From CAVVST01 sp963750995 (GTDB lineage Bacteria; Acidobacteriota; Vicinamibacteria; Vicinamibacterales; UBA2999): DNA of 64,000 bases. Shown here one piece after another: positions 19,302 through 28,585 of the stretch (within the stretch, counting starts at the first letter, position 1; each line of letters opens with the position of its first letter). A program made the position numbers and the translations under genes. The stretch is from NCBI GenBank assembly GCA_963750995.1, contig CAVVST010000004.1, positions 62,001 through 126,000 on the forward strand, read 5' to 3'. Below the pieces are notes generated by a model. That model saw nothing but the letters and a program-made list of their open reading frames with translations. It made no database searches and was not told the origin of the DNA.

Positions 19302-19723
19302 GGCTGAACAGTCCCTGTGCCCGGCCAATCCACGTGAACGTGCAGTTTGCGGCCTTCGAGCGGGAGGGTCTCGTGCTGGAACAACTCGCTGTCGAGCCGT
19401 GCCAGCAGCTTCATGTAGCCGTTCTCTTCCGGCGCCGTCATCACCAGGACCCCGCCGCTCTCGGCGGGCGGAAATCTCCGGTCATCCAGGTAGTCGCGAT
19501 CGAAGCTGATGAGCGTGCGGCGAAGCTCCCGCGCGAGGCGATAGTGATCGCCGTCGGGGGCGCGGCGCAGATCGTCATGCTCCATCACGAACAGCACGTC
19601 CCATCGCAGCTCGTTACGCATGAACGCCACCAGTCCGGAGGGAACGTTGGCGTCGATATACACGCGCGGCTGGCCGGCGATCCGCGCCGCGTGGGCGCCA
19701 AGCTCGGACGACAGCGTGCCCAT
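19298..19723 (-). CDS. PIN-like (DUF5615/Mut7-C type) protein
   Basis: 141 residues. RVYIDANVPSGLVAFMRNEL, WDVLFVMEHDDLRRAPDGDHY and LISFDRDYLDDRRFPP reproduce the three acidic blocks of small PIN-like proteins: D-x-N-V-P, the E-x-x-D region and the D-x-D pair. The family is often annotated as a toxin-like nuclease, but no antitoxin gene is adjacent. It is coupled on both sides: ATG 19723 overlaps the stop of the deoxyhypusine synthase-like gene (TGATG), and its stop overlaps the nagA GTG. A C-terminal extension (HVHVDWPGTGTVQP) has no known meaning. RNase activity is inference. Confidence 0.7.
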   Translation of the reverse strand: MGTLSSELGAHAARIAGQPRVYIDANVPSGLVAFMRNELRWDVLFVMEHDDLRRAPDGDHYRLARELRRTLISFDRDYLDDRRFPPAESGGVLVMTAPEENGYMKLLARLDSELFQHETLPLEGRKLHVHVDWPGTGTVQP

Positions 19724-20892
19724 CAGCGATGCCGTTCCAGGTCCGGCATGGTGTCGGTTGCGTCCCTGGGCGCAGGATGATCGCGCTTCGCCGCCCGCGC
19801 TTCGGTCTTGAGCGCCGCCACCAGCGCGTCGCGCTTGTGCACCAGCTCCTTCCGCGGCCGCCGGCTGTGCGTGGAGCCCACCACGTACTCGCAGAACAAC
19901 GGGAAGGCAATCGTCGAATCGCAGTATGCGACGACGGTATCCGGCAGGACGCCTGGATTCACCTTGCCCCAGCTCACGGCTTCGGCGGGCGTCGCCCCGG
20001 ACAACCCGCCCCACACGACCTGGTCGGTGGTCAACTGGATGAAGTAATCGTTCCCGCCTTTCGGGATGCCGTAGACCTCCCACAGCGTGGGCTGCCCCTG
20101 CAGGTAAAAATTCTTCGGCGAGCCGCCGCCAAGGATCACGCAGCCGTTCTGCTTCCCGGCCAGGATGAACGCGCACACCTCGTTCACGTCTTTGTTGGGG
20201 TCGACCATCAGCCGGCTGTCGTTCATCAGCTCGTGAAAGGCGATATTCATGCCGATCGAGCTGTCGCCGGGCGACGAGGTGTAGATCGGCACGCCATACG
20301 CGGCAGCCGCGGCGACCACTGAATAGTCGACGCACGCCGGCTGGCGCTCGAGCAGATCGCGACCAAGCGCCAGGTGCAGCTCCGCGGTCGACACCGGTCC
20401 GTCGTTGCCCCAGCGCACGAGAAAATCGCGGATATACGCATCCGTTTCGAGCAGGACGGTCGCCGGAAACAGGACGTCATAAATCCGAATCACGCCCTCT
20501 TCGTACAGCTCCACGTCGTTGACGAAGGGCGATCCGCGATGCAGCGTGAAATTCAGCGCATAGTGCAGGTCGTGATACAGATTGGCGCCCGTGCTGATGA
20601 TGAAATCCACCAGCCCGCGCTCCATCAGCTCCACCATGCAGCCGCCGAGGCCGGCCGGGGTCAAGGCGCCGGCCACAGTCAGGCCGATGGTGGTGTCGTG
20701 CTCAGGAAGGAGCATCTTGTCGGTGAAGATCCGGCACGCCTCACCGAGCCGCGCGGCGTTGAACGCCTGGAATCCGTCTTCAATCAGCTGCCGGATATCT
20801 GCGCTGCCGCGGGGACGGTAGTACCGGATGGGACGGCCGGAGAGGTAGTCGGCGCGGCTCTTCTGCGGCGCGCCGGGAGCACGATGGGGCAC
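19723..20892 (-). CDS. Deoxyhypusine synthase-family protein
   Basis: 389 residues, unbroken. FIISTGANLYHDLHYALNF is the NAD/spermidine-site block, PIYTSSPGDSSIGMNIAF and VCAFILAGKQNGCVILGGGS are further conserved blocks, and the Lys that forms the enzyme-imine intermediate is in TPAEAVSWGKVNPG. Bacteria lack eIF5A; bacterial members are thought to use the same aminobutyl-transfer chemistry to make polyamines such as homospermidine, so the product here is inferred. Start ATG 20892. It begins a three-gene coupled run with the PIN-like gene and nagA. Confidence 0.88.
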   Translation of the reverse strand: MPHRAPGAPQKSRADYLSGRPIRYYRPRGSADIRQLIEDGFQAFNAARLGEACRIFTDKMLLPEHDTTIGLTVAGALTPAGLGGCMVELMERGLVDFIISTGANLYHDLHYALNFTLHRGSPFVNDVELYEEGVIRIYDVLFPATVLLETDAYIRDFLVRWGNDGPVSTAELHLALGRDLLERQPACVDYSVVAAAAAYGVPIYTSSPGDSSIGMNIAFHELMNDSRLMVDPNKDVNEVCAFILAGKQNGCVILGGGSPKNFYLQGQPTLWEVYGIPKGGNDYFIQLTTDQVVWGGLSGATPAEAVSWGKVNPGVLPDTVVAYCDSTIAFPLFCEYVVGSTHSRRPRKELVHKRDALVAALKTEARAAKRDHPAPRDATDTMPDLERHR

Positions 20893-20974
20893 GCCGCTAG
20901 CTTACCTTGAGCAACGGGCCGGCGGACCGCCGACGTCCCCGCCGCCTGTCGGCTGCCCGGGGTTCGGCCGATAG

Positions 20975-22330
20975 ATGGGCAAAACTTCCGTGGACGAGAT
21001 CAGCACGCTACCCCGGCGCCCGGCAATCGGCAGGCACGAACCCTCTTCGGAGGAGGAGGCGCGCTTCCGCAATCTTGTGCAATCACCACTGCGCGCGGGA
21101 CTGCTGCGTTTCCTGAGCGCGCGCCCCGATGAAGCCTTCGAAGTCGAGGCGCTGATGTCGGCGTTCGGACGCATGCGGCTCGACGTCGACAACTGTCTCA
21201 ACGAGCTGGTTGAATTCGGTGTCGCGCGCTGCATGCCCGGCCCGCCGCCGCGCTACGTCGCGCAGCGTCCCGACAGCGACGCGATGTCGCGGCTGCTCGA
21301 CAATTTTCTCGAGCGCCGCGCCACCATCAGCACCGAGGACCAGGCGCCGTCGGTCCAGCGCTTCCGCGAAATGATCGGCCGCGACGAGAAGATGCTGATC
21401 GTCTTCGAATGGATCCGGACGGCAGCGAAGTCGGACATCTCGGTGCTCATCCTCGGGCCGACCGGGTCGGGCAAGGAAGTCGTCGCGCGGATGATTCACG
21501 AGCTGAGCCGCCGCGGCAAGGAGCGCTTCCAGGCGGTGAACTGCGCGGCACTGCCCGACACGCTGTTCGAATCGGAGCTCTTCGGCTACGAAAAGGGCGC
21601 GTTCACCGGCGCGCACGACCGCAAGCCGGGCCGTCTCGAGCTGGCCGACCATGGCACGCTGTTCCTGGATGAGATTGGCGACCTGTCGCTCGTCGCGCAG
21701 GCCAAGCTACTGCGAGCGCTGGAGGATCGCCGGTTCGAGCGTCTCGGCGGCCAGAAGGCCGTGCAGGTCGATTTCCGCCTGATTTCCGCGACCAACCGGC
21801 CGCTCGATCTGTTCGTGCGCGACGGCCGTTTCCGCGAGGACCTCTACTACCGCGTCAACGCGTTCTCGATCCGGCTGCCCTCGCTCCGCGAACGGCCGGT
21901 CGATATTCCGGTCCTGGCTTCACGGTTTCTGGCGCGCTACTGTGCGACCAACGGCCTCCCGCTCGACGCCAAGACGTTTTCGCCTGAAGCCGTGACCCAG
22001 CTACAGACGTATCCGTGGCCGGGAAACATCCGTGAGCTGGAAAGCACCGTCTCGCGAGCCGCCCTGTCGGCTCCAGGGCGTGTGATCCGCGACACCGACA
22101 TCGAGTTCCTCCACGCACACGCCACGCCGGCGTCGTATGCGCCGCCGCGGCTGCCGACGCTGCGGGAGGCCGAGCGCGCCCACATCGTCCGCGCCCTCGA
22201 GACCGCCGCCTGGAACAAGAAGGAGGCGGCCAGGATCCTGGAAATCAGCCGCGGCACCCTTTACCGCAAGATCGTCGAGTATGGGCTCGAACCTGAAGCC
22301 AAAGCGCCTCGAACGGGGACCTCCAGTTAA
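20975..22330 (+). CDS. Sigma-54-dependent transcriptional activator without receiver domain
   Basis: 451 residues. The N-terminal ~120 residues look like a winged-helix-type module (LVQSPLRAGLLRFLSARPDE ... LNELVEFGVARCMPGPPPRY), not a phospho-acceptor. The AAA+ domain has Walker A GPTGSGKE, the sigma-54 contact loop GAFTGA in YEKGAFTGAHDRK, Walker B LFLDEIGD and the arginine-finger region FREDLYYRVNAF. A Fis-type HTH closes it (KKEAARILEISRGTLYRKIV). No phosphorylation site, so activity is probably set by the N-terminal domain. The next gene downstream is the subtilase, which has a plausible -24/-12 element. Confidence 0.93.
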   Translation: MGKTSVDEISTLPRRPAIGRHEPSSEEEARFRNLVQSPLRAGLLRFLSARPDEAFEVEALMSAFGRMRLDVDNCLNELVEFGVARCMPGPPPRYVAQRPDSDAMSRLLDNFLERRATISTEDQAPSVQRFREMIGRDEKMLIVFEWIRTAAKSDISVLILGPTGSGKEVVARMIHELSRRGKERFQAVNCAALPDTLFESELFGYEKGAFTGAHDRKPGRLELADHGTLFLDEIGDLSLVAQAKLLRALEDRRFERLGGQKAVQVDFRLISATNRPLDLFVRDGRFREDLYYRVNAFSIRLPSLRERPVDIPVLASRFLARYCATNGLPLDAKTFSPEAVTQLQTYPWPGNIRELESTVSRAALSAPGRVIRDTDIEFLHAHATPASYAPPRLPTLREAERAHIVRALETAAWNKKEAARILEISRGTLYRKIVEYGLEPEAKAPRTGTSS

Positions 22331-22512
22331 CCAGTCGCGCCAATTTCGAATTGGTAATTTCTGCCACCATCTCTGTGAGTGGGGTGTGCAATCTCTGCAC
22401 ACTCGCTATCTGAACTGCATGGTCAAAGGGCCCGTTGCACCCTTTCAAACCGAACACAAAGCACTGCAACGACTGGCCTTACGCGCGATTACCGCGTTGG
22501 ACGGCTAAGCTC

Positions 22513-22526
22513 GGCAGTCGTTTTGC
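22513..22526 (+). promoter_or_regulatory. Candidate sigma-54 promoter upstream of the subtilase
   Basis: GGCA (22513-22516) and TTGC (22523-22526) place GG and GC exactly ten bases apart, as sigma-54 requires, 27 bases before ATG 22553. The bases between match the -24 box only partly. The remaining gap (22331-22512) has no coding signal; it holds a TGTGCA...TGCACA inverted repeat at about 22386-22401 that could be an upstream activator site for the adjacent activator gene. Confidence 0.4.
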
Positions 22527-22552
22527 CCATTGCATATCGCCCACTCCCGACA

Positions 22553-24388
22553 ATGACAGCGGATTACAGTCCTCGACTCGTTGTACCAGCACTTTTGCTG
22601 ATCGCGGCAATCGCCGCGGTTGCCCCGCCCGATTCCACGGCGCAGGCACCCCGCACCGACAAGCTCGGACCGATGCTCCAGCTCCGCTCGAAGCAGCTCT
22701 CCGGGCGTTCGCGCGTTATCGTGGAATTCAACGGCACTCCGGACCCGCGAGCCATTTCAGGCATCAGCGGCATCGCGGGGAGGCCGCTTGATTCCGCGGC
22801 GGCGCAGGTAGCCGACCTCGAGAATCACGCGCTGACGGATCTCGTCCGCGACCCGCGCGTGGCGCGGCTGCATGTCGACCACCCGGCATTCGCGACGATG
22901 GACCGTACGGGTGCGGCCATTGCCGCAACCATCGCGCGACAGTCGTTCCGGCTGACCGGCAAAGGCATCGGTATCGCGGTCATCGATTCCGGCATTACGG
23001 CGTGGCACGACGACCTCTACCTGACGGGCACCCGGTCGCCGCAGGCCTCGCCCCGGATCGTCCACTTCAAAGACTTCACGAAGCCGTCGAACCGGCGGAT
23101 CTGGACGTCCGAGCAGCCTTCCGACGACTACGGGCACGGGACGCACGTCGCTGGCATCATCGCCGGCAATGGCTTCGACTCGAATGGCGCGCGCCGCGGC
23201 GTCGCGCCGGGCGCCAGCCTGATCGGCCTGAAGGTGCTCGACGGCAACGGCCAGGGCTATATCAGCGACGTGATCGCCGCCATCGACTACGCGATCGCGG
23301 TAAGAAAGACTTACAACATCCGGGTCATCAACCTCTCGGTGGCGTCTGGCGTTTTTGAGTCCTACGAAACCGACCCGTTAACCCAGGCAGCCCGGCGCGC
23401 CGTCGAGGCGGGCATCGTCGTGATTGCGGCGGCGGGCAACATCGGCTCCGACGGGCAGGGCGAGCTGCAGTACGGCGGCATCACGAGCCCCGGGAACGCC
23501 CCGTGGGTGCTGACGGTGGGGGCAGCCAGCCACGAGGGCACCGCGGCCCGCGGCAACGACACGCTTGCCCCCTTCAGTTCTCGCGGCCCGACCTGGATTG
23601 ACTTCGCGGCCAAGCCCGATCTCGTCGCGCCGGGCGTGGGCATCGAATCGCTCGCCGATCCGCACAGCACGCTCTATGCGTCGTACAGCGACTACTTGCT
23701 CGACGGCACGCGCAGCACGCCGTACAAGCCGTACCTCAGTCTCACCGGAACAAGCATGGCGGCACCTGTTGTGGCGGGCACCGTCGCGCTGATGCTCGAG
23801 GCCAATCCGCGCCTCACGCCAAATGCCGTAAAGGCGATCCTGCAGTACACAGCGGAGGTTCGCGAGGGCGAGTCACTCCTCGCCCAGGGCGCAGGTCTGC
23901 TCAATGCGCTCGGCGCGGTGCGCCTGGCCACGCTCGTCGGAGCAAAAAAAGGTTCGCTCATCCCGGCCGACACCATCGAAGCCGAACGCATCGCGTGGAG
24001 CCGTCACATCATCTGGGGCAACGAGCGGATCGCCGGCGGCCTGTCCCTGCTGGGCGGCAAGGCATGGGCGCTCGGTGTCACCTGGGGCGCCACCGCCGGG
24101 AACATCGTCTGGAGCGAGCACGTCCGCAAGCAGGTCAGCGCACAGAACATCGTCTGGGCCGAGGACTGCGGCGGCGAAAACTGCGAGGGCGTGGTGTGGG
24201 GTGCTCGGAGCGACGACGGCAGTGTGTGGGGGACGGCGCGCGCCTCGGACAAGGTCGCGTGGAACACCGACAACATCGTATGGAGCGAGGCGAAATCGCA
24301 GAACATCGTCTGGAGCGAAGCGACGCCTCGCAACATCATCTGGAGTGCCGTCGAGATCAGGCGCCGGACGTGGGCCGGCGCTGAATGA
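22553..24388 (+). CDS. Secreted subtilisin-family serine protease with C-terminal NIVW-type repeats
   Basis: 611 residues from ATG 22553. Signal segment LVVPALLLIAAIAAVAPP, then a propeptide-like region. The S8 triad is Asp in IAVIDSGITAWHDDL, His in YGHGTHVAGIIAGNG and Ser in GTSMAAPVVAGTVALM; the oxyanion Asn is in VVIAAAGNIG. After the catalytic domain (about residue 460), the last ~130 residues contain about ten copies of a hydrophobic-Trp motif (HIIWGNE, GNIVWSE, QNIVWAE, EGVVWGA, DNIVWSE, QNIVWSE, RNIIWSA). The repeats may form a stacked beta module for surface attachment or substrate binding. It follows the sigma-54 activator, probably its regulator. Confidence 0.92.
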   Translation: MTADYSPRLVVPALLLIAAIAAVAPPDSTAQAPRTDKLGPMLQLRSKQLSGRSRVIVEFNGTPDPRAISGISGIAGRPLDSAAAQVADLENHALTDLVRDPRVARLHVDHPAFATMDRTGAAIAATIARQSFRLTGKGIGIAVIDSGITAWHDDLYLTGTRSPQASPRIVHFKDFTKPSNRRIWTSEQPSDDYGHGTHVAGIIAGNGFDSNGARRGVAPGASLIGLKVLDGNGQGYISDVIAAIDYAIAVRKTYNIRVINLSVASGVFESYETDPLTQAARRAVEAGIVVIAAAGNIGSDGQGELQYGGITSPGNAPWVLTVGAASHEGTAARGNDTLAPFSSRGPTWIDFAAKPDLVAPGVGIESLADPHSTLYASYSDYLLDGTRSTPYKPYLSLTGTSMAAPVVAGTVALMLEANPRLTPNAVKAILQYTAEVREGESLLAQGAGLLNALGAVRLATLVGAKKGSLIPADTIEAERIAWSRHIIWGNERIAGGLSLLGGKAWALGVTWGATAGNIVWSEHVRKQVSAQNIVWAEDCGGENCEGVVWGARSDDGSVWGTARASDKVAWNTDNIVWSEAKSQNIVWSEATPRNIIWSAVEIRRRTWAGAE

Positions 24389-24491
24389 GGGAGAGGCGTG
24401 AGAAGGCGCATTACGATCATCTGGCTGCCGTCACTGTCGAGGTAGACCCGGCGCTCACGCGGAAGCGTAGAATCAACCGCAGGGCCCGTCC

Positions 24492-26421
24492 TTGAAAAAA
24501 GTGCCGTTCACCATCGGCGACAGGACAGGCAGCGCGCTTGTCATTGCCAGTGCGGCACTGGCCGCATCCGGGGCTGCACTCGCAGCATCGCTGCTCTCGG
24601 TTTCCATCCTCTGGGTCGTGCCGATTGCACTGGCGACGTTGTATCTCGTCTACCAGGTTCATCTCCATCAGATCGAAGAGGAGCGCCACAACTGCCAGCA
24701 GATGGTCGATCTGCACCTCGCGACGATCGAAGCGCTGGCCGGGGCGATCGACGCGAAGGATCAGACTGCACCCGAACACATCCGCCGCGTCCAGGCGTAC
24801 GCGACCGGACTTGCGCGCGCTCTGGGCATGACGGACAACGAGGTCCAGGGTGTCCGCACCGCCGCGCTCCTGCACGACATCGGCAAGCTGGCGATTCCGG
24901 AACACATCCTCGCGAAGCCCGGACCCTTGACGCCGGAGGAATTCCAGAAGGTCCAGATTCATCCCGAGGTGGGCGCCGAAATTCTCCGGTCGGTGCCGTT
25001 TCCCTATCCGGTTGCCCCGCTGATCCTGAGCCATCACGAACGCTGGGACGGGCGGGGCTACCCGGCCGGTCTCAAGGAAGACGCGATCCCGCTCGGTGCC
25101 CGGGTGGTCGGCATCGCCGATTTTTTCGTCGCACTGACGTCGGATCGGCCGTACCACAAGGCCATCAGCCGGGAGGCCGCGGTCGTCACTGCTGCAGCAG
25201 GAAGCCGGCAAGGCGCTCGATCCACGCGTCGTCGACGTGTTCGTGAATACGCTGCCTGGCCTGGCGGCGGACATCGAGGATACCGATGTACTCGACACGT
25301 CGGCGCTGCCAGCGCGCCCCGACGCCTCGCGGTCGCGGCGCCGGACGCAGTCGCCGGAAGGACCGCGCGCGACGGTGTTCGACGACATCGCCCACGCGCA
25401 CCGCGAAATCTACGCGCTCTACCAGATCTCGCAGGCGATGGGCACGAGTCTCGGCCTCGCCGACACGATGTCGCTGGTTGCCTCGAAGCTCTCCAGCCTG
25501 GTGCCGTTCTCCGCGTGCGCGCTGTTCGTCTATTCCGATTCAACCGAACGGCTGCACTGCCGGTTTGCGACCGGGATCGACTCGGAACTGATGCAGCAGC
25601 TCGAAGTGCGCACCGGCCAGGGCCTCAACGGGTGGGTGGCGCGGAACCGCCGCCCGCTGGTGAACGCGCGGCCGAGCGCGGATCTGGAGGCGATGGGCTC
25701 GAACGCGCCGACGGTGCTGCAGTCTGCGCTCGTCTGCCCGCTCCTGATCGGCGACAGGTTGATCGGCACGCTCGCGGTCTATCACGTCGAAGCCAGCTTC
25801 TATCGCGAGGACCATCGCCGCCTGCTCGAGCGCGTCTGCGAACAGGCGGGCGCGGTCGTCCACAATTCGGTCGTCTTCGAGCAGACCCAGGAGGATTCGC
25901 TCACCGACCCGCTGACCGGGCTGCCGAACACGCGGTCGCTGTTCAACCACCTGACGCGCGAGCTCGCGCGGGCGGAGCGCCTCAATGCCGAGGTGGCCCT
26001 GGTCGTGATGGACCTCAACGACTTCAAGGAGATCAACGACACTCACGGTCACCAGTTCGGCGACATCGCGCTGCGGCAGGTCGCCAGCGTGCTCCGCACC
26101 ACGATCCGGCCCTACGACATGTGCGTGCGCTACGCTGGCGACGAGTTCATCGTCGTGCTGTCGGGATGTGAACGGGGCGAGGCCGAGAACAAGCGCGCCG
26201 AACTGCAACACGCCGTCGATTCGATCGTGATCGACGTTCCGCCAGGCGACCGGATCACACTGTCAATCAGCGCCGGCGTCGCCGTGTACCCGCACGACGG
26301 CGAGACCTACGAGGCGCTGCTGGCGAAAGCGGACGCGCGCATGTACAGGGACAAGAGCACCCGCAAGGGCGATACCACCCGCCGGCTCGGGCCGGGCGCC
26401 GTCACAGGCCAGCGCGCCTAG
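24492..26421 (+). CDS. HD-GYP / GAF / GGDEF bifunctional cyclic-di-GMP protein (one frameshift)
   Basis: Start TTG 24492. Two hydrophobic N-terminal segments (ALVIASAALAASGAAL, SILWVVPIALATLYLVY) anchor it. HD-GYP domain: LLHDIGKLAIPEHIL (HD), HPEVGAEIL, and HHERWDGRGYPAGL (GYP). A break near 25190 joins to FVNTLPGLAADIE; then a GAF domain (DTMSLVASKLSSLVPFSACA ... LIGTLAVYHVEASFY) and a GGDEF domain (DSLTDPLTGLPNTRSLFNHL; active site RYAGDEFIVVL). AGDEF is a tolerated variant, so both synthesis and hydrolysis of c-di-GMP are possible. The order with HD-GYP first is unusual. The end overlaps argG by 20 bases, convergent. Confidence 0.88.
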
Positions 26422-27775
26422 TCCTTCTCTTTTTTCCTTCCAGCGAATCGCCCTCGAGCAGGTTCGGCATCGCCGACCCCTGCGACGGCGCCAGCACGCC
26501 CGCCTTCACGTAGGTCAGCAGCTTGTCGCGCGTGTCGACGATGTCCAGGTTGCGCATCGTCAACTGGCCGATGCGGTCCTGCGGCGAGAACATCGACTCG
26601 CCTTTCTCCATCGTCAATCGCTCCGGCTTGTAGGTCAGGTTCGGGCTGCGGGTATCGAGAATGGAGTAATCGTTCCCCCGGCGCAGTTCAACCACGACCT
26701 CGCCGGTAACGGCGCGCGCCACCCACCGCTGCGCTTCGCTGCGCAGCATCATCGCCTGCGGATCGAACCACCGCCCCTGGTACAACAGCCGCCCGAGCCT
26801 GCGGCCGTTGTCGCGGTACTGCTCGATGGTGTCTTCGTTGTGTATGCCGGTGATCAGCCGCTCGTAGGCGATGAACAGGAGCGCCAGCCCGGGCGCTTCG
26901 TAAATGCCCCGGCTCTTCGCTTCGATGATCCGGTTCTCGATCTGATCGCTCATCCCCAGGCCGTGACGGCCGCCAATCCGGTTCGCTTCGAGCATCAGCT
27001 CCACCGGCTTCGCGAACGACATCCCGTTCAGCGCGACTGGTTGCCCCTCCTCGAACTGAATCGTCACCTCTTCGTGCTTGATCGTGACGTCTTCGCGCCA
27101 GAAACGGACGCCCATGATCGGCTCGACGATCCTGATTCCCGTATTCAGCCGCTCGAGGTCCTTGGCCTCGTGGGTCGCGCCCAGGATGTTCGAGTCCGTG
27201 GAGTACGCCTTTTCGGCGCTCATCTTGTACGGCAGCCCCGCCTTCCGCATGTACTCTGACATCTCTGCGCGGCCACCCAGCTCGTCGATGAACATCTGGT
27301 CGAGCCACGGCTTGTAAATGCGCAGATCGGGATTGGCGAGCAGGCCGTAGCGGTAGAAGCGCTCGATGTCGTTGCCCTTGAAGGTGCTGCCGTCGCCCCA
27401 GATGTTGACGTCGTCCTGCTTCATGGCGACGACCAGCATCGTCCCAGTGACCGCGCGGCCTATTGGGGTGGTGTTGAAATACGGAACGCCGGCGGTGGAA
27501 ATATGAAAGGCGCCGGCCTGCAGAACGGCGACCCCTTCGGCGACGAGCTGCGCCCGGCAGTCGACGAGACGCGCCTTCTCGGCCCCGTACTGCAGTGCGC
27601 GTCTTGGAATCTCGTCGTAGTCGGGTTCATCCGGCTGACCGAGGTTGGCGGTGTACGCGTACGGGATCGCGCCCTTGGCGCGCATCCAGTGAAGGGCGGC
27701 GCTCGTATCGAGCCCGCCCGAAAAGGCGATGCCTACCTTTTCGCCAACCGGAACGCTCTGAAGAATGTTCGCCAT
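26402..27775 (-). CDS. argG: Argininosuccinate synthase, long (E. coli-type) form
   Basis: 457 residues, intact, ATG 27775. The PP-loop is VGIAFSGGLDTSAALHWM; WGDGSTFKGNDIERFYRY is the citrulline/ATP loop of the long class, and SEKAYS-type and ENRIIEAKSRGIYEAPG blocks follow. It condenses citrulline and aspartate, the step before ArgH. It sits apart from the main arg cluster at 30.5-39 kb, where a degenerate argG-like gene occupies the place expected for argG, so this copy must supply the activity. Confidence 0.97.
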   Translation of the reverse strand: MANILQSVPVGEKVGIAFSGGLDTSAALHWMRAKGAIPYAYTANLGQPDEPDYDEIPRRALQYGAEKARLVDCRAQLVAEGVAVLQAGAFHISTAGVPYFNTTPIGRAVTGTMLVVAMKQDDVNIWGDGSTFKGNDIERFYRYGLLANPDLRIYKPWLDQMFIDELGGRAEMSEYMRKAGLPYKMSAEKAYSTDSNILGATHEAKDLERLNTGIRIVEPIMGVRFWREDVTIKHEEVTIQFEEGQPVALNGMSFAKPVELMLEANRIGGRHGLGMSDQIENRIIEAKSRGIYEAPGLALLFIAYERLITGIHNEDTIEQYRDNGRRLGRLLYQGRWFDPQAMMLRSEAQRWVARAVTGEVVVELRRGNDYSILDTRSPNLTYKPERLTMEKGESMFSPQDRIGQLTMRNLDIVDTRDKLLTYVKAGVLAPSQGSAMPNLLEGDSLEGKKRRTRRAGL

Positions 27776-27871
27776 CGACTGATGATAGTTCGTGGAGGCC
27801 GGTGGTCGTTCGCATCGGCCGGTGACCGTTCGCAGGGGCCGTTAGCCGGCGCGGGGGTACACTCTCTCGAA

Positions 27872-28585
27872 GTGCCGGTCGTCACCGTTCCGATCATCGA
27901 CGTGGCCGCATCGACCCCGCGGTCACGCCTGATCAGACTGGACATCACCAACCAGTCATTTGTATTCACGCCAGGGCACGCCGTGATGGTCGGTCGGCAC
28001 GGGCAGAGCGAGCGCAGGCCCTACTCCATTGCGTCCTCACCGGAACAGGCAGCCGAGAGTCAACAGCTCGAATTGCTGATCAGCGTCGAACCAGACGGCA
28101 CGTTCGGACCGCACCTCGATCCAGTCGCGCCGGGACTCGAGCTCGACGTTGAAGGGCCGATTGGCTCCTTCATGCTGCCGCCGGTCCCTGCCCAAGGACG
28201 GCTGCTGTTTGTCGCCGGCGGCACCGGGATCGCCCCGCTTCGATCGATGCTCGATCACGCGCTCCGGCGGCATCGGGGACCCCGCATTTCGCTGCTCTAC
28301 AGCGCGCGCCGGGGCGACGAGTTCGCGTTCGTGGAAGAACTGCAGCGGCACGCGGCGGCGGGCCGCATCGAGCTGCATCAGACGGTGACGCGCGATGAGA
28401 GCTCCGCCTGGTCCGGCCGGCGCGGCCGGATCGGGCGGTCCCATTTCGAAGCGGTGCTGCACGATCCCGGAGGGACGGTCTGCGTCGTCTGTGGGCCCGA
28501 GCCGCTGGTCAGCGAATCGGTGAGCACGCTCAAGGCCCTCGGCGTCCCCGACGGGCAGATTCGAACCGAGCAGTGGGGAAAATGA
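27872..28585 (+). CDS. FAD-binding ferredoxin/flavodoxin reductase-like oxidoreductase
   Basis: About 237 residues from GTG 27872. The FAD domain has RRPYSIASSP (RxYS motif) and GFGPHL-type residues before LELDVEGPIGSFML; the NAD(P) domain has LLFVAGGTGIAPLRSMLDHA and the terminal VVCGPEPLVSESVSTL. There is no Fe-S or FMN module, so it is a stand-alone FNR-like reductase that would pass electrons from NAD(P)H to a separate partner. Divergent from argG; ends flush against the BON gene on the opposite strand. Confidence 0.85.
   Translation: MPVVTVPIIDVAASTPRSRLIRLDITNQSFVFTPGHAVMVGRHGQSERRPYSIASSPEQAAESQQLELLISVEPDGTFGPHLDPVAPGLELDVEGPIGSFMLPPVPAQGRLLFVAGGTGIAPLRSMLDHALRRHRGPRISLLYSARRGDEFAFVEELQRHAAAGRIELHQTVTRDESSAWSGRRGRIGRSHFEAVLHDPGGTVCVVCGPEPLVSESVSTLKALGVPDGQIRTEQWGK

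Noticed and set aside
19298..19723. Toxin-antitoxin pair involving the PIN-like protein
   Set aside because: Both neighbours are metabolic enzymes coupled by overlaps; no small antitoxin gene is present on either side.
22379..22552. Earlier start of the subtilase inside the upstream gap
   Set aside because: The preceding residues show no signal peptide pattern; ATG 22553 gives an N-terminal hydrophobic segment and lies correctly after the promoter-like element.
24389..24491. Riboswitch or regulatory RNA before the c-di-GMP protein
   Set aside because: Only ~100 bases, with no GEMM core and no stable hairpin seen.
27503..27871. N-terminal extension of the flavin reductase reading through from inside argG
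   Set aside because: It lies antisense to argG, has atypical composition, and the conserved domain starts right after GTG 27872.
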